64,000 nucleotides of DNA. It comes from Triplophysa rosa (taxonomy: Eukaryota; Chordata; Actinopteri; Cypriniformes; Nemacheilidae). This document shows, piece by piece, positions 22,798 to 35,353 of this stretch (its first letter is position 1; each line of letters opens with the position of its first letter). A program made the translations under genes and the position numbers. The notes under the pieces are model-generated. The model was given only the letters and a program-made list of their open reading frames with translations. It did no database searches and was not told the DNA's origin. The DNA lies in NCBI RefSeq assembly GCF_024868665.1, contig NC_079913.1, forward strand, positions 2,354,551 through 2,418,550, given 5' to 3'.

Positions 22798-25700
22798 ATG
22801 TTGTTGTCCTTGTGCCTGGTTCTCTTGCTTGGTAAGAAGAAACATGCCGTTTTGTTTATAAATGGTGTTGAGCATCTGGTCACTGCTCTTGTAGAATACT
22901 ATTAGAATCACAGTTTGTCAATGAAAATGTACGCATGACTTCGCTTGACATGTCCTGTAAATACACAAAGATTTTGGATCTCAAGCGCAGCCATTTCATA
23001 ATTTTGCCACATTCTACTCTTTGTATTATTATTTATTTACTGTATTTAACTGCTTTGAATTCATATTTATTATATTGTGTGTTTGACGTGTCCTCCATGT
23101 ACGCGCAGATTTTGGAAAAGGACCTCAAGTCGAAGCTTCTGTGACGTTGGTGAACGGTTCCAACTCTTGTGCTGGACGAGTTGAGGTTTATTATAATGGA
23201 ATTTGGGGAACGGTGTGTGATGACCTGTGGGATATATCAGATGCAACAGTGGTGTGTAGACAGATGGGCTGTGGAACTGCTGTAGAAGTGAATATGGCTG
23301 CTTATTTTGGACAAGGTTCAGGGCAAATATGGATGGATGATGTAGGTTGTGTTGGCAGTGAGTTCACACTGCTTAACTGTGGACACCCGGGTTGGGGAGT
23401 ACAAAACTGTGGACACACTGAAGACGCTGGAGTCACTTGTCAAGGTAAACGGGAGCTAAATACTGAATGTAAGCAATGAGCATTTCTAATCTCTGACCCT
23501 GTTTATTACTAGGATCGATCTCTGTTAGGATGGTGAACGGTGACAAGTCTTGTTCTGGACGAGTTGAGATTAATTATCATGGTCAGTGGGGAACGGTGTG
23601 TGATAATGGCTGGGATCTGTCGGATGCTGCGGTGGTGTGTGGAGAGCTGGACTGTCCAGGTGCTGTAGAGGCGAAGCTTGGTGCTTATTTTGGTCAAGGT
23701 TCCGGAAAAGTATGGATGGATGCGGCACAATGTTCTGGTGCCGAGGCTTCATTGGTGAGCTGTTCGTCCACGAGATGGGACATACCGAGCTGTAGCCATG
23801 CGAAAGATGCTGGAGTCGTCTGTATACGTGAGCTAAAAATCCTCATTGCATGTTGTTCACCCAAAAACAGAAATGAAACGACAGCATACATGATTTTTTC
23901 CTGTATTTCTGTTTAGCTGCGGTCAGGTTGGTGAACGGCCCCGACTCTTGTTCTGGACGAGTGGAGGTTTATCATAACGGCGTATGGGGAACCGTGTGTT
24001 CAGATCTCTGGGATGCTCTTGATGCTACGGTGGTGTGTAAAGAACTGGGATGTCCAACCGGTGCCGAAGCAGTCAAATACTCCTACTTTGGATCTGGTTC
24101 GGGAAATATATGGATGGATGATGTTCAGTGTACAGGGAGTGAATCCACACTAAGGAGCTGTGCGTTTTATGGATGGGGATCGCACAGCTGTGATCACACG
24201 CTTGATGCTGGAGTCATCTGTCGAGGTGGGGGGACACAATGTTTTGCTTTAGATACTTGTAAATGCATACAAAAGTAGTCTGGCCGAAAGCGTTTAAGCA
24301 AGCGATAAATAATGGTACAGCAGTCTCTCCAAATGTCTGTATATAAATATGTAAAGTATTTGGACGTATCTTGTCTCTATTAAGGATTATGCAAAAGGAT
24401 TTATACAAGAAATTGCAAGAATGACACATTCACATCTCCTTATGGTTTTGCCCGTTCTTAGATGTTAGACTGGCAAATGGACTTAAGTGGTGTGCTGGAA
24501 GAGTGGAGGTCTTACATAACGGTCAGTGGGGAACTGTGTGTGATAATGGCTGGGATGTATCAGACGCTACAGTGGTGTGTGAAGACATGGGTTGCGGGAC
24601 TCCTGCAGTAGTAAGGACCGGGGCTTATTTCGGTCAGGGTTCGGGGTCCGTGTGGATGGAAGATGTGAGCTGTGCTGGGAATGAGTCAAAAGTGACCCAG
24701 TGTCCAGCAAAGCGATTAGGAACAGCCAACTGCAGCCATACCCAAGATGCTGGAGTCTCCTGTAGAGGTAGGTTGAAGTCATTATTTATAACTAAAGATC
24801 TCATAATAATACGGCGCAACGCCTGAAAGAGCTTATGCTGTATGTGGAAATGTATTTCCTGCAGATGAAAAGCTGGTGGGTGGTACCGGTCCATGTGATG
24901 GCAGAGTTCAGGTGTCTTACAGTGGTCAGTGGGGTGCTGTGTGTCACACTAACTGGGGTCTGGATGATGCCACGGTTTTGTGTCGAGAGCTGGGCTGTGG
25001 GAAACTTATACAGGCAACCTCATATTCGGGTCCAGTGTATGGGAACAAATGGATGGATTATCTTGAATGTACAGGAACGGAGTCGACACTGCGGAAATGC
25101 CCGTTTACCGGATGGGGTGTGAGCAGTTGTGGGGACGGACTTTATGCAGGAGCCGTTTGCAACAGTAAGATCATTTCTGAAACGTCCTCGCTAAATCACA
25201 CCTAACTCAGAATATGTTTAATGAATTAAATATGAAGTTTTAAAATGGGTAATATTATTTATTTTAAAGTCTGTAATATTTCAATATTTAAACTAAGAAT
25301 CCAAGCAGTATTAGGGATGTAACAATATCAAAATCTCACTGTACGATAATACCTCGGTATTGCGTCTGCGGTACGGTATCTATTGCTATGTTTAGAGTAA
25401 CAAATGATGACTTGGAAACATGCCATAAGCATCTTCTTTTCTTATTCCACTGATCGTTGCTGTTGCTTAGAGGTGTGAGTTATAGTATGAGATGGGTCAA
25501 ATGACCTAAAAATCCCTTTTATAAAACAAAATAATTGCGACAAAGGTAGCATTTATTTTTGTTTCGAACCTTCTCTATGTTAGGCCCGGAAGACCTATCG
25601 CTTAAAACAGTCATGTGACCACGATAATCTTGAGACAATTTTGCTGTTGCGATAGAACGATATGGATTATATTGTTACATCCCTATGCAATAAATAACCA

Positions 25701-28700
25701 CAGAGGTCCGGGTTAAGACCCCAATGTGGCATAGTTCAAACGCACAATAGAAGGGCTGAAATCTCGAAATCTCCTGAAAACAGGATGGAGACAAAGGCGA
25801 AACATTGACCTGTACAATGCCGTCTCAAGAGTAGGAGCAAAAAGTAGACATTTTAAAACATTTCTTCCATGTTGTTTGAATTGCAAATTTTCTCGCTCTT
25901 TGACTGTGTTTGTGAAACCGACCCATCAAAATGAGATTCCACAGACATGATTTAGTTTCCTGCTCTTTAACATCTATTCATGTTTTTATTCTCCTTTAGG
26001 TGTTAAACTGGTGAATGGAACTAACCAGTGTTCTGGAAGAGTGGAGGTCTTATATTATGGTCAGTGGGGAACAGTGTGTAGTGCTGGCTGGGATTTAACA
26101 GATGCTGCAGTCGTGTGTAAAACCGTGGGATGCGGGCCTCCTGTAGCAGTAAAGCCTGGAGCTTTCTTCGGAGAGGGTTCGGGACCCGTGTGGCTGGATG
26201 ATTTGAGATGTACCGGGACTGAGTCATCAGTGAAAAACTGTCCATCAAAGGCTTTAGGAACAAGCAACTGCACCCATAAAAATATCGCTGGAGTCATCTG
26301 TCAACGTGAGCTAAAAATCCTTGAATTATTTTTACATGTTGTTCACCTGAAACATTAAGTGTGTCATTATTTATTTGCTCTAATCTGTATCATTCTAAAC
26401 CTGTTTGCTTACACACATAAAAAAACGAGGAATCTTTTGAAGAATCTTCATGCAACTCTTGCATTGACAGTAATATATGACTTGATTGTTGGTTGTCAAT
26501 CACAGAAAATAAAATAAAAAATTCTGGGTTATTTCAACCCATCGTTGGGTCAAATATGGACAAACCCCACAGTTGGGTTAAAATGGTTTAAAACAACCCA
26601 GAATTTTGGTTTGAAACAACCCAGCATGGGTAATTTTATAACCCAACGGCTGGGTTTATCCTTTTCTGACCCAATGTTGGGATGAAGTAACCCAGCATGT
26701 TTTAGAGGGATCTCGTTCGCCATCACATATTTTAACAATGCCGCATTGGTTTGTCATTGTTTGGAGGAGAGTTACATAAAGTTTCTTTTTGCGTTTTACC
26801 GATAAAATAACAGCATTTTGGAAACAACATTAGGGTGAATAAATTTGAAATATTTTAAAAACGTTTCATCATTTTTATGTCCCTTATTTCTGTTTAGCTG
26901 CGGTCAGGCTGGTGAACGGCCCCGACTCTTGTTCTGGACGAGTGGAGGTTTATCATAACGGTGTATGGGGAACCGTGTGTTCAGATATCTGGGATGCTCT
27001 TGACGCTACAGTGGTGTGTAAAGAACTGGGATGTCCGACAAATTCTGAAGCAGTCAAATATTCCTACTTTGGACCCGGTACGGGAAATATATGGATGGAC
27101 GACGTTCAGTGTACAGGGACTGAGTCGTCACTAAAGGACTGCAGGTTTTATGGATGGGGATCACACAACTGTGATCATACACATGATGCTGGAGTTTTCT
27201 GTCGAGGTGGGATAGATACAGTGGTAGTATTCCCTCAATTAAGAATGTTCTGTTATGTCATGTTAAAACCATCAAAACTTGCAAGACTAGACTTTATATA
27301 ATGTTTATATATCTGTATTTGGTATTATTTAACACTTAATTATGCTAAATAGATTTGTAGAAAAGAAATTGCACTAATGACTTTTTGAAATCTATTTACG
27401 GTCATGTCTACCCTCTTTTAGATGTTAGGCTGGTAAATTCAGGCAGTCTGTGTTCTGGAAGAGTGGAGGTCTTACATAATGATCAGTGGGGAACGGTCTG
27501 TGATGCTGGCTGGGATTTAAGAGACGCTTCAGTGGTGTGTAAAAACATGGCTTGCGGGACTCCTTTAGCAGCAAAGATCGGAGCTTATTATGGTCAGGGT
27601 TCAGGATCTGTGTGGATGGAAGATGTGAGCTGTACTGGAAATGAGACATCAGTGACACAATGTCCATCAAACGGATTAGGAGCAGCCAACTGCACCCATA
27701 CCCAAGATGCTGGAGTTATCTGTCGTGGTAAATTGAAAGTCTAGTTGATGACTAAAGATCTCATAATAATTAAATGCAATGCCTGAAAATGTTTATGCTG
27801 TATGTGGAAACAATGTGTTCTGCAGATGTAAAGCTGGTGGATGGGACCGGTCTATGTGATGGCAGAGTTCAGGTGCTTTATAATGGTCAGTGGGGTCCTG
27901 TGTGTCACACTGGTTGGGGTCTGCTAGACGCCAGGGTTTTGTGTCTGGAGCTGGGCTGTGGTGAAGTTATAGAAACATCCTCGTATTCTGCAACAGTTCA
28001 CGGGCCAAAATGGATGGATAATGTGGCATGTACAGGAACGGAGTCGACACTGCGGAGCTGTCCGTTTACCGGATGGGGTGTGAGCAGTTGCGGGGATGGA
28101 CTTTACGCAGGAGTTGTTTGCCACAGTAAGATCATTCCTAAAACTTTTTAAACATAGAATGTTTTTTTATTAAATAAGGCTCGTCATTCAAGTATTTCAC
28201 ATTTAAAACTAAAAAGGCCCCAGTATCAGTTTTATTTTCACATGCCAAATGTTTACTTCAAATGATATTTACTACTGTAGGTCTGACTCTTTACGCCTGT
28301 ATTTGCTCAAAGTTTAACATTTGCTTAGACCAAAAATCAAATAATACCGAATTTTTGGATTTGACCAAGTGCCACCCAATTAACAAACTTATACACAATA
28401 GTGGCTAAACTAAATTTCTCTTTAATGACATACATTGCCACTCAAAACCATAACCTTGATCTACTTTATTTTGTAAACTGAAGACCTCAGCTTGATGAGA
28501 AAGAATTTATGTAAATAAAAACATGAAAGTTTGTCAACTAAAAGCTGTTATTTAAAAAAACTGACTCAAAGCTTTTCTCTCATGATGGAGTCGTAAACAT
28601 TTGTTAGATAGTTAGTGATCTGCAATAACTATTCATAAAAATGATACCTTAATGTAAGTATATAGTAATGTCTTATTCAAACTAAGAATGCATATGCAAC

Positions 28701-31700
28701 CACAGAGGTCAGAAGAACCAAATGTTCCCTCACCCTGAATTTGTTTAGAAAATGGTGTTTCAAGTGGCATCATTCAAGCATACAACAGACGGCTGAAATC
28801 TCTTCAACCGGGATACCAGAGGCAAACGTGGTTGAAAATTAGACAAAACATTGACCTGTACAATGCTGCATACATAACATAAAAATCCATCAAATGTGAT
28901 TCTTTTGACATTATTTTATACTGACAGCTTATGAGACAAAATAGCAGAGAGGATTCTGATTTTGAACGTCTACTTATGGTTCTGTTCACTCTTTTAGATG
29001 TAAAACTGGTAAATGGGGGTAACCAGTGTTCTGGAAGAGTGGAGGTCTTACACAACAATCTGTGGGGAACGGTCTGTGATGATGGCTATGATTTTAAAGA
29101 TGCTACAGTGGTGTGTAAACAAGTAGGTTGTGGGCTCCCTATAGAAGTAAAGCCTGGAGCTTTCTTCGGAGAGGGTTCAGGACCCTTGTGGATGGATGAT
29201 TTGAGATGTACTGGGACTGAGTCATCAGTGAAAAATTGTCCATCAAAGGCTTTAGGAACAAGTACATGCAGCCATGAACAAGATGTTGGAGTCACCTGTC
29301 GCCGTAGGTTGAAATGATCAATTAAAACTAAAGATCTTCTAATAATACAGTTCAATGCCTGAAAGAGCTCATATGTGAAACTAATATTTCCTGCAGAAGT
29401 AAAACTGGTGGATGGTACCGGTCCATGTGATGGAAGAGTTCAGGTGCTTTATAATGGTCAATGGGGTTCAGTTTGTCACACTAACTGGGGTCTTGAAGAT
29501 GCCACGGTTTTGTGTCGAGAGCTGGGCTGTGGTGAAGCTTTACAGGCAACCTCATATTCAGGTTCATATCTTGAGTCAAAATGGATGGATTATCTTGGAT
29601 GTACAGGAAAGGAGGCGTCAGTGCGGAGCTGTCCGTTTACAGGATGGGGCGTGAGCAGTTGTGGCAACGGACTTTACGCTGGAGCTGTTTGCAAGAGTGA
29701 GATCTTTTTTAACTTCCTCTTTAAGGACATGCACTAATTTTCTCACTCCGTTTGTGAAAGCAACCCACTAAATGTGATCCCACTGAAAACTGACAGCTTA
29801 ATGTACATAGAACAGAATTTCCTGCTTTTGGACATCTACTTATGCTTTTGTCTTTCCTTTAGATGTTAAACTGATGAATACAACTAATCCGTGTTCTGGA
29901 AGAGTGGAGGTCTTATATAATGGTCAGTGGGGAACCGTTTGTGATGATGGCTGGGATTTAACAGACGCTGCAGTCGTGTGTAAACACATGGGTTTTGGGA
30001 CTCCTAAAACCGCGACGACCGGAGCTTTCTTCGGACAGGGTGTAGGACCCGTGTGGCTGGCTGATGTGAGATGTACCGGGACTGAGTCAACGTTGAAATA
30101 TTGTCCATCAAAAACAGTGGGGACAAGTACCTGCAGCCATGCAAAAGATGCTGGAGTCATCTGTAACCGTGAGATAAAAGTCCTTGAATCATTGTATGAT
30201 GAAGAGTTTGATGAAAAGTCTCTTTTTGTTTTTGACAGAAAAAAATGGCTTTAGGGTGAATGACATATTTTGAAAGGAATTTGAGCATTTTTAATAACAT
30301 GTCCCTTATTTATTTGTAGCTCCCGTCAGGTTGGTGAACGGCCCCTACTCTTGTTCTGGTCGAGTGGAGGTTCTTCATTATGGAACATGGGGAACTGTCT
30401 GTATGGATGTCTGGGATGCTCTTGATGCAGCAGTGGTGTGTAGAGAACTGGGATGTCCATCCCATGCGGAAGCAAAAAGATTTTCTTACTTTGGACCCGG
30501 TACGGGAACAATATGGATGGACGACGTTCAGTGTACAGGGACTGAGTCGTCACTGAAGGATTGTGTATTTTTCGGATGGGGATCGCACAACTGTGATCAT
30601 ACACATGATGCTGGAGTCATCTGTCGAGGTGGGATTTTTTACTTTGTCAATCACTACTCAACCTCTTATGTGACTGCTTAGAATGTTTGACTCGAAGTTC
30701 AGTCTATCCAGTATATAAGCCCTAAACGGCAACGCGTTCTTTGCAAAGATTTGTCCGCACCTTGATATCTACTTACGGTTTCTTCCACCATCTTATAGAT
30801 CTTAAACTGGCAGATACTACTAGTCAGTGTTCTGGAAGAGTGGAGGTCTTAGACAACGATGAGTGGGGAACGGTCTGTGATGCTGGCTGGGATTTAACAG
30901 ACGCTGGAGTGGTGTGTAAAAACATGGGTTGCGGGACTCCTGTAGAAGCAACGATCGGGGCTTATTTCGGACAGGGTTCAGGATCCGTGTTCCTAGAAGA
31001 TGTAGGCTGTACTGGGAATGAGACATCAGTGATACAGTGTCCATCAAATGGATTAAGAACAAGCACATGCACCCATAGAGACGATGCTGGAGTCGTCTGT
31101 CGAGGTGAGATCAATTCGTCCTTTATGACTAATAATGATACGATACAGTTTAGTACCTGATGGAGTTTATACTGCATGTGAAACCAATGTCCCTTGCAGA
31201 AGTAAAGCTGGTGGATGGTACCAGTCCATGTGATGGAAGACTTCGGGTGCTTTATACCGGGCACTGGGGGTCAGTGTGTCACACTGGTTGGGGTCTGGAA
31301 GATGCTACGGTTTTGTGTCGAGAGCTGGGCTGTGGTGAAGTTTTAGAGGTCACCTCATATGTGGGTCCATATGATGGGCCAAAATGGATGGATAATGTGG
31401 CATGTAGAGGAAAGGAGTTGACACTGAGGAGCTGTGGGTTTACCGGATGGGGCGTGAGCAGTTGCGTAGGCGAAGGTTACGCAGGAGTTGTTTGCAACAG
31501 TAAGATCGTTTCTTAACCTTAAAAACATTTTTTCCATGTTATACATTTTAAACATACAGAGCCCGCTTTTAAACAGTTTGTTCATTCTTTTTTAGATATT
31601 AAACTGGCTGAAGGAGCTCATATATGTGCTGGTAGAGTGGAGGTCTTACATAATTTTAAGTGGGGAACGGTCTGTGATGCTGGCTGGGATTTAACAGACG

Positions 31701-33686
31701 CTGGAGTGGTGTGTAAAAACATGGGCTGTGGGACACCTTTAGAAGCAAAGTCTGAGGCTTTCTTCGGACAGGGTTCAGGGACTGTGTTGATGGAAGATTT
31801 AAAATGTACTGGGAAAGAGCTAACAGTGAAACAATGTCCATCCATAGCACTTGGAACAAGTATGTGCAACCATAAACAAGATGCTGGGGTCATTTGTCGA
31901 GGTAAGATAGAATCATCCTTTATGACTATTTGATGCAGTTAAATGCCTGACAGAGTTTATACTGTATGTGAAACCAATGTCTCCCGCAGATATAAAGGTG
32001 GTCAATGGTACGAGTCCATGTGATGGCAGACTTCAGGTTCTTTATGATCAGCAGTGGGGTACAGTGTGTTACAATGGCTGGGATGTGGATGACGCTACAG
32101 TTTTGTGTAGTGAGCTGGGATGTGGTGAAGTTGCAGTGCCAGTGCCATATATGGGTCCGTTTGTTGGGCCAGTTTGGATGGATAATGTTGCATGTACAGG
32201 AAAAGAATGGTTGTTACATGACTGTTCGTTTACCGGATGGGGTGTGAGCAGTTGTGCCAACGGACTTCACGCAGGAGTTGTCTGCATCAGTAAGACCATT
32301 TATGAAACTTGCCGTTTAATCTCGCGTTTTAATATATGGGTTTTCTTTTGATAAACCATTCCCTTTTATTTCACAGGGTTTGTGAGAAAGAATGTGGTAA
32401 AGATTACCGTTTCCGTCGAGTATGACATTGATGTCAATGACCCGGTAATCAAGAAGAGCATTTTAGACGAGGTGAGGTAACATCGGTTTTACTATAGTAA
32501 TTGTAGTTTAACAATGGTATTTGTAATGGTCTCACTACAAGTGTAGCTGAGTGGCCGGGGCTAACTTGCAGCACTGCGACAAAGAAACACATGAAAGCAG
32601 ATCGCACTAAAACATACAAGTCAGACTGTACGCACTACACAGTCATGCTAGCAGCCATGTCACACTGTAGCCCAAGACTGGTTGCCCACTGTGGCTAAGC
32701 AGGGTTGAGCCTGGTCCGTACCTGGATGGGAGACCTTCTGGGAAAACTAGGTTGCTGCTGGAAGAGGTGTTGGTGAGACCAGCAGGGGGTGCTCACCCTG
32801 TGGTCTGTACAGGTCCCAATGCCCCAGTATAGTGTAGGGGACACCATACTGTAAAAAAGCACCATCCTTCGGATGAAACATTAACACATGACTCTCTTTG
32901 GTCACTAAAAATACCATGGCACTTCTGGTAAAGAGTAGGGGTGAAAGGCCGGTGCCCTGGCCAGATTCCCTCCAATGGCCTCCTAATAATGCCCTTTCCA
33001 CTGAATTGGCTCTCTCTCTCCTCTCCACCTATAGCTGGTGTGTGGTGAGCGCACTGGCGTCGTTGTACTGTGGCTGCTGTCGCATTATCCAGGTTGATGC
33101 TGCACACTGATGGTGGTTGTGTAAGACTCCCCCCATATGTTTGTAAAGCGCTTTGGGCGGATAGCAATACACAATAAAGCCCTATATAAATGCCTCATTC
33201 ATTCATTCATTCATCCACCCACCCACCCACCCAGTAAGACCAGTGTTGCAATCTTAGCAATTGTGTCAAACAAGCGGTGATTAATCAGCATAAAATAATA
33301 TAACTCGTACCACCCTGCGAACAGAAGCCTGAATGGATTTCTTTGCAAGACAGAAATAAATAGGCGACACGATAAGACACCGGACCTATAATAATAATTT
33401 AACTTATTAAAATATATAAATTGTTATTATTATTATTGCTAAAATAAAATAATTAATATTATTATGGTTTACTAAATAAATGTACTGTATATATTTATAT
33501 TTATTGATATACAATTATGCTTATTTTACTCTCTGTTTTTACTAGATGATGTTTTATTTAATTTTCAGTTAATCTCTGAGGTTTTCTGTTTGACAGATAA
33601 ACAAAGTGGTTAAAAGCAGAGGAAATTATTTTGCAATCTGGAAAACACAGCTTAATGGGATGGTATTCCAAAAAATAAAAACATGA
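22798..33686 (+). CDS. Gene C: secreted 17-SRCR scavenger-receptor-like protein
   Basis: Exons: signal 22798-22831 ([11 protein letters not shown]); SRCR1 23109-23444, 2 23513-23827, 3 23917-24225, 4 24462-24767, 5 24865-25164, 6 26000-26305, 7 26898-27206, 8 27422-27727, 9 27826-28125, 10 28998-29303, 11 29397-29696, 12 29863-30168, 13 30320-30628, 14 30799-31104, 15 31200-31499, 16 31596-31901, 17 31990-32289; C-terminal module 32377-32471 and 33597-33686 (TGA). The sum is 1813 codons, stop included. Exon classes repeat in order: 309-bp ([12 protein letters not shown] type), 306-bp, 300-bp. SRCR6-11 and SRCR12-17 look like a duplicated six-domain block. Eight domains (4, 6, 8, 10, 12, 13, 14, 16) keep VEVLxxxxW. 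SRCR12 lacks cysteine C4. No membrane anchor is seen. Ligand binding is inferred from the family. Confidence 0.87.
25312..25685. mobile_element. DNA element with TAGGGATGTAACAAT ends
   Basis: A 374-bp element bounded by TAGGGATGTAACAATATC and ATATTGTTACATCCCTA, in the intron between SRCR5 and SRCR6 of gene C. It has no open frame. A related copy in the opposite orientation lies at 53972-54568. This copy keeps an uninterrupted CTCATACT/AGTATGAG site where the other carries an insertion. Confidence 0.8.
26524..26712. repeat. AACCCA/TGGGTT-rich repeat
   Basis: About ten short AACCCA or TGGGTT words in both orientations spaced over roughly 190 bp, in the intron between SRCR6 and SRCR7 of gene C. 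This resembles the palindromic fish repeats built on this word. No coding capacity. Confidence 0.7.
29863..30168 (+). CDS. Gene C SRCR12, fourth cysteine lost
   Basis: The usual LGCG after VVCK reads MGFGTP here (TTT where neighbours have TGC/TGT), while the partner cysteine C1 (NPCSGRVEV) is still present. In group B domains C1 pairs with C4, so this domain is predicted to carry an unpaired cysteine. The rest of the domain and both splice sites are intact. Confidence 0.85.
32377..32471 (+). CDS. Gene C C-terminal module, first exon
   Basis: 95 bp, entering in phase 1 and leaving in phase 0. Contains [15 protein letters not shown] then [16 protein letters not shown]. It aligns without gaps to the gene B and D exons. 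Arg/Lys followed by alternating hydrophobics and the D-x-ND pair are the constant features. Confidence 0.8.
32668..33235 (+). mobile_element. 5S rRNA-derived SINE
   Basis: The head region GCTAAGCAGGGTTGAGCCTG, then GTACCTGGATGGGAGACC, matches the internal promoter part of 5S rRNA. The tail has AAAGCGCTTTGGGCGGATAG and ends in (CATT)n then (CCAC)n, as in fish SINEs that borrow a LINE tail. It lies in the intron between the two C-terminal module exons of gene C. The 5' limit is approximate. Confidence 0.82.
33597..33686 (+). CDS. Gene C C-terminal module, last coding exon
   Basis: Encodes 29 residues including [19 protein letters not shown], then TGA at 33684-33686. A donor follows directly (GACAG before GTGTG), with the 3' UTR continuing at 33872. 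The GNYF-x-x-WKTQ-x-x-G-x-VF pattern is shared with gene B. Confidence 0.78.
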   Translation: MNKVVKSRGNYFAIWKTQLNGMVFQKIKT

Positions 33687-33871
33687 CAGGTGTGTAAACC
33701 GAGAGCTGTTGCTCTGTCTTTCTCTTCCTTGAAAATAATTTAAATTTAGAATTATAAAAAGTTATTTCATATTAAAGGGTGTTGAGAATTTGAATACACT
33801 GATAGATGTACAGTATCACATGTTTTTATTATTGATTTCATATTATAATGTAAAACATGTTGTTTTCACAG

Positions 33872-34180
33872 GTCCCCCTTTGACTGTCAGACAAAAAGCA
33901 TACAACTACTTGTAATAATTTAATGCAAATCTTTTAACAATCACTTTTGCTTCACTGTTTCCACCTAACTATTATTAAATATATGAACTCTTTATATATA
34001 TATATGTATCATTACATATGTGGTAGGTAAGCTTTTTTTCATGTAATGAATAAGTGGAAAATGTGAAATAACTACATACAAATTAAAAAATCTTTATATA
34101 TATATTTGTAGTGTAATGCCACCTGGTGGTAGTATAAGCGTATGGCCTTGATATGTATGGCAGTAAAATTAAAGAGAATT
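33872..34180 (+). other. Gene C 3' UTR exon and polyadenylation signal
   Basis: Acceptor TGTTTTCACAG ends at 33871 and the exon begins GTCCCCCTTTGACTGTCAG. ATTAAA at 34168-34173, in ATTAAAGAGAATT, matches the position and context downstream of gene B. A CCACCTGGTGGTAGTATAAG stretch at about 34110-34129 is also found near 37961 after the decayed copy. Confidence 0.5.
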
Positions 34181-34444
34181 CTGTTTAGACTTTATTGTGT
34201 GTCTGTGTGTTTATTATGGTGATGCTAGTTTATAGAATATTGTGCAAAATATTATTAACAACATTGGGAAACATTGCCGTTTCAATGACAACTAAAACTT
34301 GGTTTAGATCAGAGTTCTCAATTCCTCCCAGGAGAAAAGCCAGAGTCTTACTCGCATGATCTCAAATGGTTTTTAAAAACCCTGTCGTTTTTTTATCTTG
34401 TACTGAAGTAAATAGGACTTTCAAGCGTGCAGGGTCTTGTGAGC

Positions 34445-34575
34445 GCTGGCATGATGTTTTTTTTTCCAGTGTATTCATGTAGCATACTTCAAATTTGACA
34501 TATTTTCCATTTGCTTTGAATTGTAATTTTTCTCACTTGTTGAAGAAGTTTTCAATGGAGTGCCAACAGATATTT
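34445..34575. other. Conserved upstream block of the decayed copy
   Basis: CTGGCATGATGTTTTTTTTT, AATTTGACATATTTTCCATT and GAATTGTAATTTTTCTCAC match the blocks upstream of genes B and C, marking the old 5' flank of the decayed gene. A palindromic AGCAACTTACAG/CTGTAAGTTGCTT repeat follows at about 34880-34940. Confidence 0.5.
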
Positions 34576-35165
34576 TTGGAAATGCTATGGAATCAAGCGT
34601 ATGATGAATCCTGCTTTCCCAGTAAGCACACATATATGTAAAGGGAATAAATGTGAAATAGCAAAGTGTCTATTTGAGTGAATTCGTAAAATGTTAAACG
34701 TCATTCTAACAGCCGACAGCCAATATAAAATTGTCTTGCAGTTAAGTACACTTACTAAATCTTCTAGAAAAAGCTTGTCAAATGGCAACAATGTATTCAT
34801 GCATTAATGTTTTTTTGCACAATTTCATGTGTAGCAGTTTAATCTAATCATTTAGAATTTCATTTGTTATATTACATTTTTATACAAAGCAACTTACAGC
34901 ACTATTTTAGGTTAAATGTGCTGTAAGTTGCTTTGGATAAAAATGTCTGCCAAATGTAAGAAAGGTAAATGTATGAGTGTTGTTGTCCTTGTGCCTCATG
35001 CTTCTGCTTGGTAAGAAGCAGCGTGTGAAGACACGCACAGCTTTTCTACTCTTGCGATAACATTCTTGTATGAAATGGTTTTAAGCCTCTGATCACTGCT
35101 CACGTTGAATACTTAACTAAATTTAAAAAAAACTTAAATAAAACTGTAAAAAATTATTTCTTGGT

Positions 35166-35308
35166 TTTGTTGGTTCAACTTAAAAAAATAAGTTACCTGA
35201 TTGCCTTAAAATACTGAGTTAATTTAACTTAAAAATGTTAGTTACCTCAACACATTTCTCGTCAAGTTGACCCAGGTAACTTATTTGTTTAAGTTCAACC
35301 AACAAAGC
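35166..35308. mobile_element. Short palindromic MITE
   Basis: Inverted ends TTTGTTGGTTCAACTTAAAA and TTAAGTTCAACCAACAAA, with inner AAGTTACCTG/CAGGTAACTT. About 140 bp without an open frame, inside the decayed gene copy. Confidence 0.7.
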
Positions 35309-35353
35309 AACAAAAAACTCTGTCATTGTAGAATTTCTCTAAACCAAATTATT

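Noticed and set aside
16193..32260. Many antisense open frames of 60-190 aa opposite the SRCR exons
   Set aside because: They are reverse-frame shadows with repeated low-information His/Pro/Ser-rich text that mirrors the conserved exon sequence; no domains or splice logic.
32668..32770. A 5S rRNA gene
   Set aside because: Only the internal promoter region is 5S-like; the flanks do not pair as in 5S rRNA and the element has a SINE tail.
32747..33167. Open frames of 93-124 aa
   Set aside because: They lie inside the 5S-derived SINE and have no protein features.
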